11,154 nucleotides of DNA from Baffinella frigidus (taxonomy: Eukaryota; Cryptophyceae; Cryptomonadales; Baffinellaceae), in the NCBI GenBank assembly GCA_026770585.1, contig MU647351.1, forward strand, positions 99,031 through 110,184, given 5' to 3'. Shown here piece by piece: positions 11,084 through 11,154 of this stretch. The position numbers and the translations under genes are program-made. The notes beneath the pieces were generated by a model. That model had not been told where the DNA came from. It saw nothing but the letters and a program-made list of their open reading frames with translations, and did not search any database. Positions within the stretch are counted from its first letter, which is position 1. Every line of letters starts with the position of its first letter.

Positions 11084-11154
11084 TTGCGCCCCCCCCCGCC
11101 TCAGGGTGGGTCTTAGGTTACGATCCTGGGCAACAAGGCTGTGAACCTCCACCC

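Overview
This window is the left end of a eukaryotic nuclear chromosome. It opens with about twelve copies of the heptamer CCCCAAA (TTTGGGG on the other strand), C-rich strand at the 5' end as expected of a true chromosome start. The two recognisable genes contain GT-AG spliceosomal introns and have very GC-rich codons. One encodes ATG8. The other matches CCDC77, a coiled-coil basal-body/centrosome protein kept in ciliated lineages. I infer a GC-rich, flagellated unicellular eukaryote (alga or other protist) but cannot name the lineage.

Layout. 1-85: telomere. 86-760: gene-poor subtelomere, including a segment (about 405-595) with a diverged copy at 3012-3312. 760-2165: degenerate telomere-like heptamers (CCCTAAA and CCCGAAA types) mixed with repeated 3'-exon remnants of what looks like an SGNH/GDSL-type hydrolase. 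2270-4115: a dense field of about 120-bp fold-back elements flanked by TA, a nested palindrome of about 315 bp, and tandem 150-bp repeats ending in 14-base G and C runs. 4272-5210 (minus): complete three-exon ATG8. 5211-5557: shared upstream region. 5558 to about 10519 or beyond (plus): the CCDC77-like gene, divergent from ATG8.

The CCDC77-like gene is the most unusual part. Seven coding exons can be placed, nearly all joined in phase 0, and they align collinearly with the conserved CCDC77 core. From exon 4 on, almost every exon is accompanied by one to five broken extra copies. The introns carry several fold-back families: one of 97-153 bp with CAATTTACACCG-type ends, a 170-bp one flanked by TA, and a 128-bp one. 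One exon copy breaks off directly into telomere-like repeats, one exon fragment lies inside a fold-back element, and one element is flanked by a 48-bp duplication of exon sequence. The picture is a chromosome end shaped by short non-autonomous transposons and local partial duplication, running into a host gene. Whether that gene still makes full-length protein cannot be settled from DNA alone, because the exon 4 to exon 5 junction has no ordinary GT donor.

ATG8 (autophagy) and the CCDC77-like protein (flagellar base) share no known pathway; their link is the head-to-head arrangement. No rRNA, tRNA, CRISPR array or autonomous transposase was found.
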